Source: Moniliella sp. 'wahieum' (Eukaryota > Basidiomycota > Moniliellomycetes > Moniliellales > Moniliellaceae). Taken from it: DNA of 20,986 bases. Of the stretch, positions 16,764-20,986 are shown piece by piece. The number at the start of each line of letters is the position of its first letter. Positions within the stretch are counted from its first letter, which is position 1. The DNA lies in NCBI GenBank assembly GCA_003971905.1, contig RSEE01000187.1:1-20986 (forward strand), in the 5' to 3' direction. Below the pieces are notes generated by a model that was given only the letters and a program-made list of their open reading frames with translations, searched no databases and was not told where the DNA came from. A program made the position numbers and the translations under genes.

Positions 16764-17759
16764 TCTCTGTCCTGTCCTCCTCCTACCCTACCCCTATTCG
16801 ATTGTTTTTTTCGCATTGAACCATTATCTGTCTTCTCGCATGGACTGCAGTGGGCGGCACATGTCCTGTTCTCGTCCTGTTCTCTGGTCCACAAAGATCC
16901 GCTTCCTCCCTCCCCTTTCCCCCGCCTCATTTCCCTTCAATCCACACGCTTTCCTTCATGTCCTCGTAGCATTGTCCGACCTGGTTCGGCCTGTTGGGAA
17001 AGGTGGGCGGCGCGACACAGGTACCACAGGGTAGTCCCACTGACACGAGCTGGGGCTCGCATGGCGCGGGTCCTTTGGTTCCTTTCCTTCCCTCGTCTCA
17101 GCATGTGACATGTGAGTGAAGCCAAGACCGGAACGGTGGGCGTACACCGTTGTCCATGTGAGGTCACGCCCAGCGCCCATTCTTCCTTCTCCTTGGGCAA
17201 CCAGGATCGCTTGGGGTTGCCGTCGCATCCGCAGCTTCCGTAGCGGCAACAGCAACCGATTCTCACCACGTACACTGGCTCCTCCCACCCGCGCAGCTGG
17301 GTGAGAGCTGGGTGAGAGCAGGGCGGTCGATGGCGATCATCTACCTGGTCGTCAATATGGTGTCTGCACGACCCCGCCTTCCTACCATCGCTGATCGCAG
17401 GCACACGTACTATGGCCTGATATGGGCCAAGAGCGGCAGCTGCGGGGTCGGGGTCTACGGTGAAATGAATGTGGAACAGAACACCCTGCGTTACAACGAC
17501 GTTGACGGTACCAGCACCTTTCCTGACCAAGACTCGACGCTCAGCAGACAACAATGCACAAGGAACCCAAGAAACCGAGAGAAGAGGCCAATTAAGATAC
17601 GTATACCCGTAGTATGAGAAGCGAGATGCGCGATATACAAAGCCCAACAGTTCCAGTTCAATGGGAAACCAAAACAAAACACAAGAGACAGAGACACCAA
17701 CAAGAAATGACATGGCATAGTGTACAAGAAAGAATGCAGAGACGGGGACGTGGAAAGCA

Positions 17760-17785
17760 CAGCCAAAGCCAAAGCCAAAGCCAAA
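17760..17785. repeat. AGCCAA hexamer repeat
   Basis: Four exact head-to-tail units of AGCCAA. On the reverse strand it reads as alternating Phe-Gly, which helps create the artefactual long frame there. Confidence 0.85.
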
Positions 17786-17940
17786 TTCGAACGCCGGTGC
17801 GAACAGGCGTGCAAAAGCAAAAGGAGTGCGGTTGGGGGAGGCGCGAAAAGTCCCGTGGGTGTATATTAGGGAGAGACGGGGCCAATGCGCATCCGGGAAA
17901 GGGGTGCTAGATAAGCAATAGCGCAAGGGGAAGAACCCAG

Positions 17941-17972
17941 TTCAGAGGTCAGGGTTCAGAGTTCAGAGTTCA
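17941..17972. repeat. GTTCAGA heptamer array
   Basis: Four units of GTTCAGA or one-base variants. It is another 7-bp array like those at 561-688, 5582-5632 and 7280-7311. Confidence 0.8.
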
Positions 17973-18090
17973 GTACCCCAACCGGCCGTCGGGGGCAAAG
18001 CCCAATGCAGAGTAGGCCAGACGAGGTTTCGCTTCGCATGTCCATTCAGGTCCAGTGGCAAAGGAGGCAGTAGGTCCATGTACAGGACCA

Positions 18091-18242
18091 CGCAGTGCAT
18101 AAACCAGGGTTTTTTCGGGCCAAGTCCATCTTGGCGCGCAGGATCACCCCTAACCTAACCAGCACTCGCAGTGCGTAAACGAAGGTTTTTTCGGGCCAAG
18201 TCCATCTTGGCGCGCTGGATAACCCGCAACCGTTCAACAGGG
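18091..18242. repeat. 76-bp tandem duplication carrying a conserved hairpin
   Basis: Copy one begins at 18091 and copy two at 18167, both with CGCAGTGC. The first 58 or so bases agree except for about six positions; the rest has diverged. Each copy contains T6, CGG and the hairpin GCCAAG-TCCAT-CTTGGC. The hairpin core is identical in both copies while the flanks differ. Confidence 0.85.
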
Positions 18243-19550
18243 GAGGGGGGTACAGTCGCATAGTACCCCGATTCGACAACTGGTTTTTTAACGCTTTTTT
18301 TCGTGACCGGAAAAGGCCAGGGCAAACCCAGCAAACCCCCAAATTCAAATCATCGTCTTGACGATTCTTCACGACCACCCACCCAAACCACCACCACGCA
18401 CGGCAACCGCCTACTAGCCACCTTTCGTTTCGGTTCGGCAGTCGGACAAAACATATGCCGCACGTAGCGTAGCACCTGGGCACCCATCACCATTTCTTGC
18501 TCATGCTAAAGCGAGCCAGCACTCCCGCTGCTCCCCTTGCGCACGCCGTACGTTCCAAAGTTCATGTACCGAGACAAGTGTTGTCCCAGCCAATGTGTTC
18601 AAACCTTGCCCGTCTTGCTTAATCGTCCCAACCAAACGCAGGTTGTGGCCCCACGCGAGGGACGGGACGAGGGGTGAGTTGTCTTGCCCGTGGGAGCGCC
18701 GACAGGAGGGGCGGACAAAGTACCCAACTCCTCACCCCGTACCCGCGTGGAACCACCACCTGGCCCCGACCGCCTTGACAAGAGCCGGTGCCCGCTCTTG
18801 TCCTGGCCGTGGGAGGGGTGCATGTGCATCGACGGGTGTCGTGCTCCACGCATGCAGCCCCGTGGGCGCCACGGCCAGGAGACAAACGCGTGGAGAGGGG
18901 CGCCTGGGCTGGGCAGTGGGTGGGGGAAAGAGGGAGGAAGGCAAGTGCTGGACGGGTGTTTTATACCCCGTCCGCCCAGTGCCCACCGGCCACTGGCCAA
19001 CCACCAGGCCACGCAAGCGGGTGGGCAGCAGGCACCCACTAATCAGCCCACACTGCCTGCACAGTGCCTGTACCCACAGCACTAGGGTTGTGGGCACGTC
19101 CACCCACCTTATGTAATTGTGCACCACCCCGCGGAGATTAACTCTACGTGCGAGACAAAATTCTAGTTGGTTCAGTCGGTCCGCAATGGCAGCAAGTGTC
19201 CTACCGGTGGATCTTGCTTGACTGAGGCTCTTCCTCTCTGGTCTCGGCCTGCTCGCCCCATCCACCCCCACTTGCGCCACGGCCCCTGCTAACAGTGCCT
19301 CCCCACCTCCTTTCCAACACATACATCCCGCGTGTGTGTGTTTGCACGCAAGAAGCCCCCCAACGATCAGTGCCAGGCCGGCTTTGCTATCCTCTGCCAC
19401 ACACGTCTCTTTCTCCTCACTAGTCACTTGCTCTCCACAACCAACAAACGCCTGCGTGCGGTCCAGTGTGCCATTCATTGCATCCGCACCCTGAGCATCG
19501 GGCGGGGATTCCCATAGAATATGCCGCGTAGTACGAACAGCACCTTTACT

Positions 19551-20849
19551 TTACTTGGCCTCGGCCGCAGCCGCCCGGGCCGCGCGCTTGTCCAACTTCT
19601 TAAACACATACTCGTACTCTGCCACGCCCGTCACACGCACCTTGTTCTGGGTCAAGGCGAGTGCGGCGTGCTCGAGCCAAGCAGGGTCCTTCATCATCCC
19701 GCGCCCAACAAAGATCAGTTGAGCTTGCTTCTTCTCCAACACTTGTTCTGCCACGTCGCCCGGGAACGCGCCGCCTTCCAACAAGCCCACGCTGCCCACG
19801 ACGAGTTTGTCCGCCTTGCCCGTTTCGGCGAGCTTCTTGCTTGCCGCCTCGGCCAAGTACGCCTGGTAGCCCGGGCCAGAAGCAAAGGAGTAAACGGGCA
19901 ACTTTTGGCGCGGGGTGTTACCGCCAGCTGACACGTCCATTACGTCTACCCCTGCATCCGCGAGGATCGGCGCGAGCGCCGCGGAATCTTCTGATGTCCA
20001 GGACGCTTCGTCCAGCTCCTCGGCATAGTCTGTACCGTTAACGCGGACCCAGACGCTCTTGGTCGGGTACTTGGTCCGGATCTCCGTGACAATCTCCAAC
20101 AGGAGCCGAATACGGTTTTCGTAGCTGCCGCCGTACTGGTCGGTACGCTTGTTGCTCAAGGGAGAAAGGAAGGAGGAGAGAAGGTACCCATGAGCCGAGT
20201 GGACTTCAATAAAGTCGTATCCCGCTGCGAACGCGCGGTCAGCTGCGTCGAGCCAAGCTTGCTTCACCTCTGCCACACCTTGCAGCGACAGCGGCTTGGG
20301 CTGAATCCAGTCGGGTGCATAGGCCACATCGGAAGGGCCTACCACATTATCTTCCCACCCGCCTTCGGCGTTGGTAGGGTACACACTGTTGGACGTGGGC
20401 CCTGCCCAGGTAGGTGCCCAGCAGCTGGCTTTCCGACCGGCATGGGCCAACTGCACACCGACCGTGACAGAAGGCGAAAGTTGCTTGAGCGTGCGGACCA
20501 AACTCGCATGACCCTCCACATGCTCGTCCTTCCACAGGCCTAGATCTTGCGGCGAAATGCGGCCGCGGGCCTCGACAGCAGTCGCCTCGACCACGATAGC
20601 GCCCACACCATGCACGGCAAAGGACCCGAGGTGGACCAGCTGCCACGGCGAGACAAAGCCGTCGGAACCAGAGTACATGCACAGCGGGGCGACGACGCTA
20701 CGGTTGCGCAGGGTCAAGCCCGAGTGCGGAAGCTGGATCGGACGCAGGAGCAACGGCGCTTGCTCCGGCTGCTCCTGCACCGTGCCGGGCACAGGATGGC
20801 CGGCGTACGACAGGCCAAAGTCAGAGTTCTTGATGGCGATCGAGGACAT
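19551..20849 (-). CDS. YqjM-type Old Yellow Enzyme (NAD(P)H:flavin oxidoreductase)
   Basis: FMN-dependent ene-reductase that reduces activated C=C bonds using NAD(P)H; physiological substrates in fungi are mostly unknown. ATG 20849 is the first in-frame ATG (MSSIAIKNSDFG) and gives 432 residues with no intron. The TIM-barrel family marks are in order: VVAPLCMYS with Cys57 and Tyr59 (the redox-tuning Cys of the YqjM/thermophilic-like class), QLAHAGRKA (about 134-141), the substrate-binding pair in EVHSAHGY (His217, His220, Tyr222), FLSPLSNKRTDQYGGSYENR, VRVNGTDY, DVSAGGNTP and the phosphate-binding VGSVGLL and FVGRGMMKDPAW. The C terminus is Ala/Lys-rich (KKLDKRAARAAAAEAK). The Cys-type motif argues for the bacterial-like class rather than yeast OYE1. 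The frame is intact. The sequence upstream is C/T-rich on the coding strand. Confidence 0.95.
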   Translation of the reverse strand: MSSIAIKNSDFGLSYAGHPVPGTVQEQPEQAPLLLRPIQLPHSGLTLRNRSVVAPLCMYSGSDGFVSPWQLVHLGSFAVHGVGAIVVEATAVEARGRISPQDLGLWKDEHVEGHASLVRTLKQLSPSVTVGVQLAHAGRKASCWAPTWAGPTSNSVYPTNAEGGWEDNVVGPSDVAYAPDWIQPKPLSLQGVAEVKQAWLDAADRAFAAGYDFIEVHSAHGYLLSSFLSPLSNKRTDQYGGSYENRIRLLLEIVTEIRTKYPTKSVWVRVNGTDYAEELDEASWTSEDSAALAPILADAGVDVMDVSAGGNTPRQKLPVYSFASGPGYQAYLAEAASKKLAETGKADKLVVGSVGLLEGGAFPGDVAEQVLEKKQAQLIFVGRGMMKDPAWLEHAALALTQNKVRVTGVAEYEYVFKKLDKRAARAAAAEAK

Positions 20850-20986
20850 GAGGTGGAGGTGCACTAGGGGCGGTAGTTGGAAGGGAGGAGGAGCGGGGAA
20901 GCAGGCAGGTGGGATGGGCGTATGAACGTTCGAATGCTGAGCAAAGAGGAACGTGGACCTTAAGTACCGCGGGAGCGGTTGTGGCT

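Larger units (their letters stand above)
16607..19550. other. Long region without a supported gene
   Basis: Several long open frames cross it on both strands (for example 16937-17926 and 18732-19478 on the reverse strand), but they have low-complexity composition and no recognisable domain, and some start at non-ATG codons. It contains a GGTACG array (16697-16763), AGCCAA hexamers (17760-17785), GTTCAGA heptamers (17941-17972) and a 76-bp duplication (18091-18242). A TATAAAA on the reverse strand near 18959-18966 may mark a promoter. Near 18490-18570 the reverse strand has MNFGTYGVRKG and, in another frame, VLARFSMSKKW then stop; this could be the end of an unrecognised, frame-broken gene. 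Confidence 0.5.

Noticed and set aside
16937..17926. 990-base open frame on the reverse strand
   Set aside because: It starts at TTG, has no recognisable domain, and its openness is partly explained by T-rich, A-poor sequence and the AGCCAA repeat that reads as Phe-Gly. Kept as non-coding.
18732..19478. 248-residue open frame on the reverse strand
   Set aside because: It has an ATG but no domain, unusual Cys/Trp/Arg composition, and competing frames on both strands in GC-rich DNA.
20850..20986. N-terminal extension of the ene-reductase via GTG 20864
   Set aside because: Nuclear fungal genes rarely start at GTG, and ATG 20849 is in frame 15 bases later. The rest of the stretch looks like a C/T-rich leader.

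Overview
The window looks like nuclear DNA of a GC-rich dikaryotic fungus, most likely a basidiomycete (a yeast or smut-like lineage). The evidence is short GT-AG introns, pyrimidine-rich tracts in front of start codons, a tRNA-Cys split by an intron after position 37, a fungal Msb2-type signalling mucin, a fungal AIF2-type flavoprotein and a presequence-less cytochrome c peroxidase. The exact lineage cannot be fixed from the sequence alone.

Layout from left to right. 154-258 (+) is an intron-containing tRNA-Cys(GCA) with a pol III terminator. About 1217-5040 (+) is an Msb2-like transmembrane signalling mucin: signal peptide, long Ser/Thr/Trp repeat domain, conserved extracellular domain, one membrane helix, and a cytoplasmic tail with NPF and DPF motifs. 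5041-7359 is a repeat-rich convergent spacer. 7360-9613 (-) is a spliced helical-repeat protein, tentatively SNAP-like, with a long Pro/Ala/Gly tail carrying a PPAY motif. 10349-10619 (+) is a possible spliced single-helix microprotein. 10670-11670 (-) is a cytosolic-type cytochrome c peroxidase with a 25-base first exon. 11671-14875 is mostly non-coding and rich in palindromes and CATGCAT clusters. 14876-16606 (+) is an AIF2/AMID-like FAD oxidoreductase. 16607-19550 has no gene I can support but holds several tandem repeats. 19551-20849 (-) is an intact YqjM-type Old Yellow Enzyme.

Three redox enzymes (peroxidase, FAD/NAD(P)H oxidoreductase, FMN ene-reductase) lie near one another, but they sit on opposite strands and nothing shows co-regulation.

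The most striking signal is a pattern of reading-frame breaks. The AIF2-like gene can be followed by homology from end to end only by changing frame about ten times. Each change is equivalent to one missing base, nearly always in a mononucleotide run. The mucin gene needs three changes of the same kind, and the SNAP-like gene appears to need some too. The peroxidase, the ene-reductase and the long last exon of the SNAP-like gene are intact. Locally unpolished long-read sequence is the leading explanation; a specific homopolymer-contraction pseudogene is the alternative. I found no CRISPR array, transposase, reverse transcriptase, rRNA or other recognisable undescribed system.
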